From positions 868,001 to 932,000 of the forward strand of contig AAXZ01000002.1 of assembly GCA_000169395.1 (NCBI GenBank): DNA of 64,000 bases, in the 5' to 3' direction. Origin of the DNA: Rhodobacteraceae bacterium HTCC2150 (GTDB lineage: Bacteria > Pseudomonadota > Alphaproteobacteria > Rhodobacterales > Rhodobacteraceae). The notes beneath the pieces were generated by a model. That model was not told the DNA's origin. It made no database searches and was given only the letters and a program-made list of their open reading frames with translations. The translations under genes and the position numbers were made by a program. Positions 25,732-37,650 of the stretch are shown piece after piece. Positions within the stretch are counted from its first letter, which is position 1; every line of letters starts with the position of its first letter.

Positions 25732-25762
25732 AGGCTTGCGGCGTGATACAAGCCTAGGCTTG
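25732..25762 (-). terminator. Overlapping GGCTTG/CAAGCC hairpins at the sfsA stop
   Basis: AGGCTTG (25732-25738) pairs with CAAGCCT (25749-25755), and the right arm is also half of a perfect 14-bp palindrome, CAAGCCTAGGCTTG (25749-25762), which spans the sfsA stop. Two mutually exclusive structures are possible in the sfsA-map transcript. Only a weak U-rich stretch follows, so this may be a leaky terminator or an intercistronic element before map. Confidence 0.4.
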
Positions 25763-26470
25763 CAATGTCGAGCCAAGCGGGATCTCTTTTCCCAACACCA
25801 CAGTTTCAGTGTCGATTGTGGTGTCATAAACGAGGACTTCAACCCCAACAGCGCGTGCCGCCTCAAATGCCGCGGCGTAATTTGTGTCAAGATCACCAGA
25901 CACGCGGAAACGGTTACACCCTGTGTGCTGAACGACGAACAAAACCACGGCGCGATGGCCCTGCGCCACCATTTCCGCCAGCTCATCCATATGCCTTGCC
26001 CCACGTGCAGTGACGCTGTCGGGAAATTCTGCCCAATCATCTGTTCGTCGCAGGTGGGCATTTTTTATCTCAAGGTAAACGTCCGGCTTACCAACACCTT
26101 GCAACAAAAAATCGACTCTAGATTTGTCGCCATAAGGAACCTCGCGGCGCACATCCGGATAATCGGCCAACGGTTTAACCAATTTTTTTGCTAAGCCTTC
26201 ATCAACCAATTTATTTGGCAAACTGGTATCAATACCCACCATCGAGCCATCATCAAGCGACGCAAGGCGCCAAGAATAATTTAGCTTTCGCTTTGGATCA
26301 TCATTGGGCTCTACCCAAATTTTCAGCCCTGGCATGTTCAATCCGATCATTTTACCTGGGTTTGCACAGTGTGCTGTGACCTCGCGCCCGTCATCAAGAC
26401 GGACATCCGCCAGAAAACGTTTGTATCGGCGGATTAGCGTTGCGGGAATAAGGGGGGTTTGAAAGCGCAT
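25754..26470 (-). CDS. sfsA: SfsA (DNA-binding / sugar fermentation stimulation protein)
   Basis: This 238-residue SfsA-family protein begins MRFQTPLIPATLIRRYKRFLADV. It contains VTAHCANPGKMIGL, SLPNKLVDEGL, RVDFLLQG, VYLEIKNAHLRR and FPDSVTARGARHMDEL, with the acidic/Lys residues of its restriction-nuclease-like fold. E. coli SfsA binds DNA and affects maltose genes; its role in other bacteria is unclear. It is divergent from cinA across 48 bp and probably co-transcribed with map. Confidence 0.93.
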   Translation of the reverse strand: MRFQTPLIPATLIRRYKRFLADVRLDDGREVTAHCANPGKMIGLNMPGLKIWVEPNDDPKRKLNYSWRLASLDDGSMVGIDTSLPNKLVDEGLAKKLVKPLADYPDVRREVPYGDKSRVDFLLQGVGKPDVYLEIKNAHLRRTDDWAEFPDSVTARGARHMDELAEMVAQGHRAVVLFVVQHTGCNRFRVSGDLDTNYAAAFEAARAVGVEVLVYDTTIDTETVVLGKEIPLGSTLQA

Positions 26471-26518
26471 GACAGGGATTTATACAAGTTCTAAGCAACG
26501 CTCAAGAAGGGGTTAGAA

Positions 26519-27247
26519 ATGCCAAATCCAACAGCCGCAATGATCGTCATAGGTGATGAAATCCTTTCGGGTCGAACGCGTGACTCAAATATGCATTATT
26601 TGGCTAAACAGTTAACCGCCCAAGGTATCGACCTTGCCGAGGTGCGCGTTGTTGCAGATGAGGCTGATAACATCATTTCAGCGGTTAAGGGGCTGTCAGC
26701 AACCTATGACAATGTTTTCACGTCAGGCGGCATTGGGCCGACACACGACGACATAACGGCAGATTGTATTGCCGCTGCTTTCGATACCCACATCGATGTT
26801 CGCGATGATGCACGTGCACTGCTGGCAGACATGTATGAAAAAACTGGTCGTGAGTTTAACGCCGCTCGTATGCGTATGGCCCGTATTCCTGATGGCGCGA
26901 CGCTGATTGATAACCCAGTTTCCACGGCCCCTGGTTTCACATTGAAAAACGTTCATGTTATGGCCGGTGTGCCTTCCGTTTTTGAGGCGATGGTTGCAAG
27001 TGTCCTTCCGACCTTGACAGGCGGTGCCCCTTTGCAATCAGTTTCCGTAAGATTGGATCGTGGCGAAGGCGACATCGCTGGACCCTTAGGTGAAATTGCA
27101 AATGCTTATCCCAGTGTTTCGATTGGTTCATATCCCTTTAATATCGATGGAAAATACGGCGCAAACATCGTGTTTCGTGGTACCAACAGCGACGTAATTT
27201 CCCAAGCAGAAGCCGCCCTTCGCGCTGTTTTTCCTGAGGCGATTTGA
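26519..27247 (+). CDS. CinA-type molybdopterin-binding domain protein
   Basis: This 242-residue protein is the stand-alone MoCF/COG1058 domain of CinA, without the C-terminal NMN-deamidase domain. It shows AMIVIGDEILSGRTRDSN, VFTSGGIGPTHDDITADCIA and AGVPSVFEAM. CinA N-terminal domains hydrolyse ADP-ribose or related pyrophosphates. It is the first gene of a tight operon; the next starts within its stop (TGATG). Confidence 0.92.
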   Translation: MPNPTAAMIVIGDEILSGRTRDSNMHYLAKQLTAQGIDLAEVRVVADEADNIISAVKGLSATYDNVFTSGGIGPTHDDITADCIAAAFDTHIDVRDDARALLADMYEKTGREFNAARMRMARIPDGATLIDNPVSTAPGFTLKNVHVMAGVPSVFEAMVASVLPTLTGGAPLQSVSVRLDRGEGDIAGPLGEIANAYPSVSIGSYPFNIDGKYGANIVFRGTNSDVISQAEAALRAVFPEAI

Positions 27248-27990
27248 TGCTGCCAACAGCAGAAACCTTGTATGAGGTGATCGAAAAAACATGGCCAGCT
27301 GCGGGATTTGAAACAGTTGGGCCATGGACAATTCGTAATGGAAACGGGGGTGGCAAACGGGTCAGCGCCGCAACCGCAGAGCATAATATAGAACCAAGCG
27401 ATGTCAGATCCGCCGAAGTTGCCATGGAAAAACTTGGGCAACCCGCCTTGTTTCAAATTCGCGACAACGATCAAGAATTGGATCACATCTTAAATGATCA
27501 AGGCTATCAGATCATTGATCCTGTGGTTTTATATGCCGCGCCAATCGAACCGATGGCCGAAAACCTACCTGATCGGCTGACTGGAATCGCCTCTTTTCCG
27601 CCGTTGGCGATTTCTTGCGAAATTTGGGAAAGCGGGGGTATTGGTTCTGGTCGTATTGCCGTAATGGAACGTGCAGATTGCATCAAAACCACGCTTCATG
27701 GGCGTGTAAATGACCATCCCGCCGGCGTGCTTTATCTTGCGATTGATCAAGGTTGTGCCATGGTTCACGCGGTAGAAGTCGCCGAAGGTTTTCGTCGCCA
27801 AGGGGTTGCGGCAAAAATGATGGCGCATGCGGCACGTTGGGCGGCTGATCGCGGCGCGAAATTCATGACCCTGGTCACAACAACCGATAATACTGGGTCA
27901 AATCGCCTTTATCAAAACCTGAACATGGCGCGTGTTGGGAATTATCATTATAGAATTAAACAGGACCAGACCAAGGAAATCCCAAGATGA
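27247..27990 (+). CDS. GNAT-family N-acetyltransferase
   Basis: This 247-residue protein has the acetyl-CoA-binding GNAT core in its C-terminal third: VHAVEVAEGFRRQGVAAKMMAHAARWAADRG (motif A with the R/Q-x-x-G-x-A loop), then LVTTTDNTGSNRLYQNLNM. The N-terminal half is a second, degenerate GNAT-like region. The substrate is unknown. ATG 27247 overlaps the cinA stop (TGATG), and the next gene overlaps by ATGA. Confidence 0.88.
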   Translation: MLPTAETLYEVIEKTWPAAGFETVGPWTIRNGNGGGKRVSAATAEHNIEPSDVRSAEVAMEKLGQPALFQIRDNDQELDHILNDQGYQIIDPVVLYAAPIEPMAENLPDRLTGIASFPPLAISCEIWESGGIGSGRIAVMERADCIKTTLHGRVNDHPAGVLYLAIDQGCAMVHAVEVAEGFRRQGVAAKMMAHAARWAADRGAKFMTLVTTTDNTGSNRLYQNLNMARVGNYHYRIKQDQTKEIPR

Positions 27991-28556
27991 CGAAAAACCT
28001 TCCAACCGCGTTAAATTTGCCTGCTGTCGATCCGCTGCCTGCCGGAACACAGAAGTTTTTCGATATATGTCAGGAAAAACTAGGGCTCGTTCCAAATGTC
28101 TTGCAGGCTTATGCCTTTGACGTCGACAAATTGAATGCTTTTTCGGCAATGTATAACGATCTGATGCTAGGCGACAGCGCGCTGTCTAAGCTTGAGCGTG
28201 AAATGATTGCTGTGGCTGTGTCTGCGGTAAATCGCTGTTTTTATTGCCTTGTCGCCCATGGCCAAGCCGTTCGTGAACTCTCTGGCAATCCAGAATTGGG
28301 CGAAATGCTGGTGATGAATTACCGGACTGCACCATTGACGCCCCGCCAACGCGCTATGCTTGATTTTGCCGTGTTGATGACCGAAGCCAGTTATCGCATT
28401 GAAGAAAGCGATCGCGATGTTTTACGCGCACATGAATTTACTGATCGTGACATCTGGGACATTGCGGCCATTGCTGGATTTTATAACATGACAAACCGCA
28501 TGGCCTCTGCCACGGATATGCGTCCAAATTCAGAATACCACGCGAAAAGTCGATGA
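27987..28556 (+). CDS. Peroxidase-related protein of the AhpD/CMD family
   Basis: This 189-residue alpha-helical protein has the AhpD-like redox motif CFYC in NRCFYCLVAHGQAVRELSG (about residues 86-104), including the following His. It begins LPAVDPLPAGTQKFFDICQEKLGLVPNVLQAYAF, the usual start of the 'uncharacterised peroxidase-related' subgroup. It probably acts as an alkylhydroperoxidase-type reductase. ATGA overlaps join it to the GNAT gene and to the OmpA-like gene. Confidence 0.9.
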   Translation: MTKNLPTALNLPAVDPLPAGTQKFFDICQEKLGLVPNVLQAYAFDVDKLNAFSAMYNDLMLGDSALSKLEREMIAVAVSAVNRCFYCLVAHGQAVRELSGNPELGEMLVMNYRTAPLTPRQRAMLDFAVLMTEASYRIEESDRDVLRAHEFTDRDIWDIAAIAGFYNMTNRMASATDMRPNSEYHAKSR

Positions 28557-29470
28557 ATAGATACGCCTTCCTTTTCTGTGTCACCGCTTTGGCGACACCC
28601 ATTTTCGCGCAGGAACTTGAACTGCCTGCGCAGGCAAAAAGGATGGCAAGTGAAACCGCTAAAGACACATCTCTGCCTTTGCCAATTGGTCCGTTTGCCT
28701 TTGGTGAAGTCCCAAAAATCTGGGCGGACGGGAACATATCACGACGTTCATGGCGTGTTGCAGGACGAAATCACAGTACCAGCCAAACCCTCAGCGGGTT
28801 GAAAAACCAACTGGCAACTCAGGGTTGGGATATTCTATTTGAATGCAAAGATAGTGACTGTGGCGGATTTGACTTTCGCTTTAATATCAATGTGATAAGC
28901 GAACCCGACATGCATGTGAATTTGGGGGATTATCTTTACTTATCCGCTCAAAAAGAGGGTGAAACCTATCCGTCGTATGTCAGTATTTTGGTTAGCAAAA
29001 ATGCAGAAGCTGGCTTTTTGCAAATTACGAACATCACCCCGACTGAAGAAACGCCAAGTGTTTTGACCCCCGATCCAGTATCACCAAAAACTGAAACGCC
29101 AGTGTCCACAGTTAGCGATGATGGTGTCTTGGTTCTAGAAGATTTGTTGTTTCAACCTGGATCAGCCGACCTTACTGCAGGTGACTACGCGAGCCTTGAA
29201 AATCTGGCGGCTCTGCTGAAAGAGAACCCCGAAAAGAAAGCGATTTTGGTTGGGCATACCGACGCCGTTGGTGCGCTCGAAGTCAACATTGCCATTTCGG
29301 AAAAACGAGCGATCTCTGTGATGACGCGCATGGTTGAACAATACGAAATATCGGCGGATCGACTATCGGCGAAAGGCGTTGGATTTCTCGCGCCTCGGGC
29401 CAGCAATGACACCGATGAAGGTCGTCAGAAAAACAGACGGGTTGTCGCCATTATGACAACAACCCGCTGA
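28553..29470 (+). CDS. OmpA-family outer-membrane/peptidoglycan-binding protein
   Basis: This 305-residue protein has a signal peptide (RYAFLFCVTALATPIFAQ) and an N-terminal domain of unknown fold with a CKDSDCGG pair of cysteines (about residues 98-105). A Thr/Pro linker (about residues 165-190) leads to a C-terminal OmpA domain (VLVLEDLLFQPGSADL, ILVGHTDAVGALEVNIAISEKRA, with the Asp and Arg that bind DAP). It anchors to peptidoglycan. It is last in the cinA operon (ATGA overlap) and convergent with LysR. Confidence 0.9.
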   Translation: MNRYAFLFCVTALATPIFAQELELPAQAKRMASETAKDTSLPLPIGPFAFGEVPKIWADGNISRRSWRVAGRNHSTSQTLSGLKNQLATQGWDILFECKDSDCGGFDFRFNINVISEPDMHVNLGDYLYLSAQKEGETYPSYVSILVSKNAEAGFLQITNITPTEETPSVLTPDPVSPKTETPVSTVSDDGVLVLEDLLFQPGSADLTAGDYASLENLAALLKENPEKKAILVGHTDAVGALEVNIAISEKRAISVMTRMVEQYEISADRLSAKGVGFLAPRASNDTDEGRQKNRRVVAIMTTTR

Positions 29471-29496
29471 ACGTAACTGATTTATGACGACAGTTT

Positions 29497-30396
29497 TTAC
29501 AAAGGACCGCATTGGTTAAAGTGCGCGACCAAAAAATCGATCAATGCGCGAACCTTTGGCTGTGTGAAACGGCCTGGGGGATAAACGGCATAGATGCCAA
29601 CTGTTTCTTCTGGAAGATCAGGCATAGCCTCAACCACTTCACCGCGCGCCAAAGCATCACTGTAAAGAAAGCCAGGTAGATACGCGATGCCAAGGCCAGA
29701 TTTAGCTGCGTTTAGTAACGATTGACCATCATTCACCGTCAACCAACCGGCTGAACGCACGTGGCGTTTTTCGCCAGAAGGGGCAGTCAATTTCCAGACG
29801 TTGCCGTTGGATTGATTGGAATAATGCAACAACATATGGTCGTTCAGGTCGTCAATTTTTTCCGGACGTCCATATTTTTCGAAATATTCTGGGCTTGCGA
29901 TCATCCGTTTGCGTGTTACTGCAATTTTACGGCTGCGCAGGCTGCTATCTTCCATTTCACCAACGCGGATGGCCATATCAAAACCTTCGCTGATCAGTTC
30001 AACGAAACGGTTATTCAAAACCATGTTAAATGTAATGTCAGGATATTCGGATAGGAAATCACCGATAATGGGTGACATGTGATTGACACCAAAATCAGTG
30101 GCAACAGATACGCGCAGCGGGCCGGATGGCGCGGATTGCATTGACGTGACCAAACTATCGGCCTCGCCTGCGTCATTCAAAACTCGACAGGCGCGGTCAT
30201 AATAAACCAACCCAATTTCGGTAGGGGATACGCGGCGGGTTGTACGGTTTAATAACCGGGCGCCAAGGCGTGCTTCTAAAGATGAAAGGTATTTTGATAC
30301 TGCGGATTTGGAAATTCCCATTTTCTTGGCCGCATCAGTAAAGCCCCCCTGATCGACCACAGTCGCGAAAGCTTCCATTTCTTTAAGTCTGTCCAT
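29497..30396 (-). CDS. LysR-family transcriptional regulator
   Basis: This 299-residue LTTR has the N-terminal winged HTH in residues 1-60 (MEAFATVVDQGGFTDAAKKMGISKSAVSKYLSSLE) followed by RTTRRVSPTEIG and a periplasmic-binding-like effector domain (LRVSVATDFGVNHM, IAYLPGF). It belongs to the CrgA/DmlR-like subgroup. There is no divergent target: the upstream gene lies on the same strand after 275 bp, so the regulated gene is uncertain and may be the EamA exporter. Confidence 0.93.
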   Translation of the reverse strand: MDRLKEMEAFATVVDQGGFTDAAKKMGISKSAVSKYLSSLEARLGARLLNRTTRRVSPTEIGLVYYDRACRVLNDAGEADSLVTSMQSAPSGPLRVSVATDFGVNHMSPIIGDFLSEYPDITFNMVLNNRFVELISEGFDMAIRVGEMEDSSLRSRKIAVTRKRMIASPEYFEKYGRPEKIDDLNDHMLLHYSNQSNGNVWKLTAPSGEKRHVRSAGWLTVNDGQSLLNAAKSGLGIAYLPGFLYSDALARGEVVEAMPDLPEETVGIYAVYPPGRFTQPKVRALIDFLVAHFNQCGPL

Positions 30397-30671
30397 AACT
30401 AATACTCACTATTTACAGGTACGTTTTTAAGTCTTTCGACCACTCGTCATGGGAAATGTTTAGGTTTGAAATCGGGCAGGAATGGGACAGCCCTTGGACA
30501 AATGCAGGGTTTTAACAGGGATCGTTTAAGGCACGGAAACGATGAAACAATCGGTTTTCACATTAAAAATTGTTTATTTTCAGCATATTACCCTGTGATT
30601 TGATTAAATCAGGCCACGAAACCAAATTGGGGCATTCTACTATTGGTTTAAAATTATGAACAATTTTGAAT

Positions 30672-31559
30672 CTATTGTTTCCCAGTTTTAAGCAACAGCA
30701 TTGCCCCTAGAAAGATAAAGCCTGAACCAAGAACCGCAAATATACTGGGCCACGCGCCAAACAACGCAAAATCATAGATAACAACAAATACAAGAACTGA
30801 ATAAAACACGGGCATAACAAAACTGGCGTCAGCGCGGCGCATGGAACTAAGAAAGAATGCTTGTGCCGTAACCATTACAAAGCCCAGCGCAATCAGCGCC
30901 CCCCACTGTGCAGCTGATGGTGCCACCCAAAACCACATGGCAATGAACAGAACACCAATAGAAGCAATCGCATTGTTGACCAGCAATATTTGAAGTGTTC
31001 CTTCGACACGCGACAGTTTCTTAACAATGATCGCCTCAAAACCAGTTAGAAACGCCGCGGCCAAGGCCAACAGCCCCGCCATTTGAAACGCAGATGTGCC
31101 CGGGCGAAGGATTATCATGGCACCTGTCAGGGCAAGTCCGGCCGCGACCCACTTCTTTATGCCAACGCTTTCCCCCAACATTATCGCAGCCAAGGCCATT
31201 GTCACGATGGGGTTAAGAAAACTGATCGCCGTTGCATCGGCCAGCGGCATACGGGATGCCACCGCGAAAATGCAAGTTACGCCAAGGCCACCCAACGTTG
31301 AACGCAAAATATGTAGTCGCCAATGAATTGGTGTAAGTTTCAATCGTGTCTTTGGCGTAAAAGAGGCGGCCACCACGACACACAGGATTGCAAAGAACGC
31401 AAAGACATAACGCCCCGCACTTTGCTGAAAGGGGTGAATAACCAGATCGCCACCCGTGGGAGTTCCAAGATATTTGGCAAGCAAAGTTGTGACGGCGACC
31501 AATGCACTGGCGGCGACCATGAATTGCAACGCACGTGGCAGGTTCTGTATTTCCGTCAT
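30672..31559 (-). CDS. DMT-superfamily EamA transporter
   Basis: This 295-residue protein has about 10 membrane helices in two EamA repeats. The LRSTLGGLGVTCIFAVASRMPLADATAISFLNPIVTMALA block and AVALIGEx-like MLGESVGIKKWVAAGLALTGAMIILRPG are typical of RhaT/EamA-type metabolite exporters. The substrate cannot be predicted. It starts 25 bases after the fadH stop and may share its transcript. Confidence 0.9.
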   Translation of the reverse strand: MTEIQNLPRALQFMVAASALVAVTTLLAKYLGTPTGGDLVIHPFQQSAGRYVFAFFAILCVVVAASFTPKTRLKLTPIHWRLHILRSTLGGLGVTCIFAVASRMPLADATAISFLNPIVTMALAAIMLGESVGIKKWVAAGLALTGAMIILRPGTSAFQMAGLLALAAAFLTGFEAIIVKKLSRVEGTLQILLVNNAIASIGVLFIAMWFWVAPSAAQWGALIALGFVMVTAQAFFLSSMRRADASFVMPVFYSVLVFVVIYDFALFGAWPSIFAVLGSGFIFLGAMLLLKTGKQ

Positions 31560-31584
31560 CTGCCCCCCCTCGTGGTTATGAAAC

Positions 31585-34064
<2,480 letters not shown>

Positions 34065-34076
34065 AATCCTCGCCCC

Positions 34077-34850
34077 TTACAGTTCCGAACGCGGTCGCCG
34101 CGTCAGGGTCAAATCCCGCAGGATTACTTGGTTCATTTCTGGGCCTTCAAAAATCAAATCCAGCCAAATACGTTCGACCCGTTTTTCATTGATTTTCGTA
34201 TATGCCAAGTCAAATTCCATATTAACTTCTTCGTCACTCAGTGGCATTTCGCGAACGATTTGTTCTGTGTTCGGACCGTGCTTGATGTTCAAACGTGCAA
34301 AAATTTCCAGTGGTTTTTCCATTTCCACAAGGGTTTCAACACGGATAATGTGGTTAAGTTTCAGGTCCTGCGCCGCTTCTTTGGGCACTTCGATTACCAC
34401 GGACAGAAATCCACCATCAAAGCGAAAAATATCCATACGAAGTGCAAAGGGCGACAGATCTGTTTCGCGTGTGTTTCTGATCTGACGATAGGTCATTTCA
34501 GAAATGCGGCAATCGTGGAAAATGGTTGCCTCATTGCCCACTTTGGTCTGTGTCTCTACTGCGGCCATCCCGATTTTTGGCAACGGACCCGACCAGATTT
34601 CGGGGCGATAAGCCCAATCACAGTGAAGCGGCCTACGCATCGCTTTCGTACCAATGTAAGGCATCGTTAGGCGACTATCAGCTTTGAATATAAACTGACC
34701 AATAAGACGACGCTGTTGTTGCCCCACGCTGCGCATTTTACGAAGTGTCTGGAAATCTAATTCACTCGCGCTGTTCAACACCTTTGCCCATGCTGTCAGC
34801 ATGCGCTTGTGGCGGATTCGCGATATGATGTCTTTGGCAAAGTCGAACAT
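34077..34850 (-). CDS. DUF6478-like protein of Rhodobacterales
   Basis: This 257-residue protein begins MFDFAKDIISRIRHKRMLTAWAKVL. The central segment is beta-rich (CDWAYRPEIWSGPLPKIG, IFHDCRISEMTYRQIRN, FRFDGGFLSVVIEVPKEAAQDL) and it ends in ILRDLTLTRRPRSEL. I associate it with the Rhodobacterales family DUF6478 from memory, without a search. It has no signal peptide or membrane helix. Only 12 bases separate it from the 128-residue unknown downstream, so the two probably work together. Confidence 0.7.
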   Translation of the reverse strand: MFDFAKDIISRIRHKRMLTAWAKVLNSASELDFQTLRKMRSVGQQQRRLIGQFIFKADSRLTMPYIGTKAMRRPLHCDWAYRPEIWSGPLPKIGMAAVETQTKVGNEATIFHDCRISEMTYRQIRNTRETDLSPFALRMDIFRFDGGFLSVVIEVPKEAAQDLKLNHIIRVETLVEMEKPLEIFARLNIKHGPNTEQIVREMPLSDEEVNMEFDLAYTKINEKRVERIWLDLIFEGPEMNQVILRDLTLTRRPRSEL

Positions 34851-34910
34851 AGTTTCTCATAGTCAATTGTTTCCACTTGATAAACAATAGACCTGAAGAG
34901 AGTCTAACTA

Positions 34911-35699
34911 TTATTGCAAAATTCGTCGCAGCAATCCCACACCTACCAAGCGGCGGTTCGATTTTGGTGCAACAAATTTAGGTTTTGCAGCCACAGCAAC
35001 AGGCGCTTTCAAAGGTGCCGGATCACCACCATTCGCCGCACGCATAACTGCTACAAACTCTTGCAAAAGATCTAACCCGTTAGCATCACTCATTTTTTTG
35101 CTGGCAAAATCCTGAACCGTCAAACTGGTTAATCGACCTTTGATGACCAAGATCGCACGCCAATAACTTGTGTCTAAGTCGCGCGCCGTTGAACCACCAT
35201 CACTTGGATAAATATAAAAAATATCATCTTGGAAAAAAGTTTCATTCACCGAAACCACACCATCCGTGTGTTCGCGTGCCAATGAATTCCGTCCAGCGTC
35301 GCTTTTAAAGAATGATGAAAGTGCTGTGCCATCCAAACGCGCGGCCTCGCCATCTGCTGATTGGGAAAGCGATGCCGTTAACATCGCCTTTGTGTTGCTA
35401 CTTTCATTGATACGAGCATTTGATAATGATGCACAATTTCCAAGCAATACGAATGAATTTAGGTCCGCATCTTTGGTTGCAGATCTATCGATACAAAACC
35501 CTGTTGGGCCATCAACGACAACTTCGCCACTACTTACCGTCGTGGTAAAAGGAGCCGCACGATTTGGCAGTCGATCAGCACGCGCACCACCGTTCAGATC
35601 GCTGCCGCCATTGCGCATAAACGTCGGTTCCCCGCCGCAGCCGGCGAGGGTAAGTGAGGCCAATAAGGCCCCAAATAAAACGAGGTTTCGTTTCAACAA
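34911..35699 (-). CDS. Putative lipoprotein of unknown function
   Basis: This 262-residue protein has a lipoprotein signal (RNLVLFGALLASLTLAGC, lipobox LAGC with Cys near residue 21) and the GGEP spacer. The rest resembles a serine-rich periplasmic domain (VSSGEVVVDGPTGFCIDRSATKD, SNTKAMLTASL, FKSDAGRNSLAREH). No enzyme motif is seen. The start is TTG 35699 or 35696, directly after the ilvD stop (TAATTG), so it is translationally linked to ilvD even though the functions look unrelated. Confidence 0.78.
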   Translation of the reverse strand: MLKRNLVLFGALLASLTLAGCGGEPTFMRNGGSDLNGGARADRLPNRAAPFTTTVSSGEVVVDGPTGFCIDRSATKDADLNSFVLLGNCASLSNARINESSNTKAMLTASLSQSADGEAARLDGTALSSFFKSDAGRNSLAREHTDGVVSVNETFFQDDIFYIYPSDGGSTARDLDTSYWRAILVIKGRLTSLTVQDFASKKMSDANGLDLLQEFVAVMRAANGGDPAPLKAPVAVAAKPKFVAPKSNRRLVGVGLLRRILQ

Positions 35700-37427
35700 T
35701 TACAAATCCATGTAAACGTGTTTTTCGGCTTTGCCACCTGGATGGGTAACAGCACCCTTGTATACTTCGCCAACTTGCTGACTGTATTTCCACAAAGCAC
35801 CAGACGCATAGATCGTTTCGCGTGGTCCTTTCCAGTTTGTCTTACGTTCAGCCAACTCATCATCAGTCAAATTAACCGAAATTTCGCCTTCAATTGCATT
35901 GATGGTGATGATGTCACCATTTTCAACCAACGCAATCGGGCCACCATGAGCCGCCTCTGGTCCAACGTGACCAACACAGAAACCACGTGTTGCACCAGAA
36001 AAGCGACCATCTGTAATCAGGGCGATCTTTTTACCCATGCCTTGACCAGAAAGGGCGGCGGTCGTTGCCAACATTTCACGCATGCCAGGGCCACCTGATG
36101 GGCCTTCGTTCCGAATGACGAATACTTCGCCTTCTTTGTAGTCACGGTTTTGCACGGCTTCAAAAGCGTCCTGTTCACATTCAAAAACATGGGCAGGGCC
36201 GGAAAACACTTGGTGCTGTGATGGGATACCCGCCACTTTCACAATCGCGCCTTCTGGGGCCAAGTTACCTTTAAGGCCAACAACGCCGCCAGTTTTCGTC
36301 AACGGGGCATCAACGGGGTAAATCACTTTACCGTCCGCTTCGCGATCAACAAGATCAATCTCTTCGCCCATTGTGCGGCCAGTGGCTGTCATGCAATCCT
36401 CGTGGATCAACCCCGCTTTGCGCAATTCACGCATAATTACGGGAACGCCACCAACCTCATAAAGGTCTTTGGCTACATAATTACCACCTGGTTTCAGATC
36501 GACGAAATAAGGCGTTTCGCGGAAGATGTCACAAACGTCATCCAGATAAAAATCAATGCCTGCCTCATGCGCCATGGCTGGCAAGTGAAGACCTGCATTC
36601 GTTGAACCACCAGTACAAGCAACAACACGTGCCGCATTTTCCAATGATTTACGTGTTACGATGTCACGCGCACGAATGTTTTTGGCGATCAAATTCATAA
36701 CAGCGCGGCCGGATGCCTCGCAGAATTGATCACGGCTTTCATACGGTGCCGGTGCGCCCGCGGAATTTGGCAAGGCAAGACCGATTGCCTCGGAAACACA
36801 AGCCATGGTGTTGGCGGTAAACTGACCACCACAAGCACCCGCAGAAGGACAAGCAACCGCTTCTAGTTTTTCAAGCTCGCAAGACGAAAGGTTTCCAGCT
36901 TGGTGCTGGCCGACGGCCTCAAAAACGTCCTGTACAGTAACATCGCGACCCTCGTAACGACCGGGCAAGATTGAACCGCCATAAACAAACACAGACGGTG
37001 TGTTTAAACGGATCATCGCCATCATCATACCGGGCAATGACTTGTCACAACCAGCAAGACCAACGATCGCATCATAGCAATGACCGCGCATGGTCAATTC
37101 AACCGTGTCAGCGATTGCCTCGCGGCTGGCCAAAGACGAACGCATACCTTCGTGACCCATCGCAATACCGTCTGTAACGGTAATCGTGGTGAATTCGCGT
37201 GGCGTACCCATCGCTTGTTTGACGCCCATTTTCACAGATTGCGCCTGACGGTTCAGGGCGATATTACAGGGGGCCGCCTCGTTCCAGCATGTGGCAACAC
37301 CGACTAGAGGCTGGTGAATTTCATCTTCAGACAACCCCATAGCATATAAATACGAACGATGCGGCGCACGCGCAGGACCCTCGGTTACATGGCGGCTGGG
37401 CAGGTTGGTTTTGTCAAATTTCGTCAT
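35700..37427 (-). CDS. ilvD: Dihydroxy-acid dehydratase
   Basis: This 575-residue enzyme makes the 2-oxo acids of isoleucine/valine synthesis in the cytoplasm. Conserved cysteine motifs for the Fe-S cluster are visible in [16 protein letters not shown] and [25 protein letters not shown]. The other blocks ([52 protein letters not shown]) are also present. GGGAGG lies about 8 bases before ATG 37427. It is followed by the lipoprotein gene with no spacer. The divergent neighbour is the first Hint gene, 223 bp away. Confidence 0.97.
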   Translation of the reverse strand: MTKFDKTNLPSRHVTEGPARAPHRSYLYAMGLSEDEIHQPLVGVATCWNEAAPCNIALNRQAQSVKMGVKQAMGTPREFTTITVTDGIAMGHEGMRSSLASREAIADTVELTMRGHCYDAIVGLAGCDKSLPGMMMAMIRLNTPSVFVYGGSILPGRYEGRDVTVQDVFEAVGQHQAGNLSSCELEKLEAVACPSAGACGGQFTANTMACVSEAIGLALPNSAGAPAPYESRDQFCEASGRAVMNLIAKNIRARDIVTRKSLENAARVVACTGGSTNAGLHLPAMAHEAGIDFYLDDVCDIFRETPYFVDLKPGGNYVAKDLYEVGGVPVIMRELRKAGLIHEDCMTATGRTMGEEIDLVDREADGKVIYPVDAPLTKTGGVVGLKGNLAPEGAIVKVAGIPSQHQVFSGPAHVFECEQDAFEAVQNRDYKEGEVFVIRNEGPSGGPGMREMLATTAALSGQGMGKKIALITDGRFSGATRGFCVGHVGPEAAHGGPIALVENGDIITINAIEGEISVNLTDDELAERKTNWKGPRETIYASGALWKYSQQVGEVYKGAVTHPGGKAEKHVYMDL

Positions 37428-37650
37428 GGCCGATGGCCTCCCTTATTCTGTTGGGAATTGTTTAGGGGATGGGCGGGATGGGTGCAAGTTTGAACATTTT
37501 TCAATCAACAGAATTTGTCACCGCCAGCAAATCAACCTATGCACGATAGAACTGATGGAATTCGTGTTGGGCCACGATAAAATTCTTTTATTTCAATTTA
37601 GAACGGCTAAAATTAATTGGAAATTCCTTGCGAGATGAAAAGGACAACCT

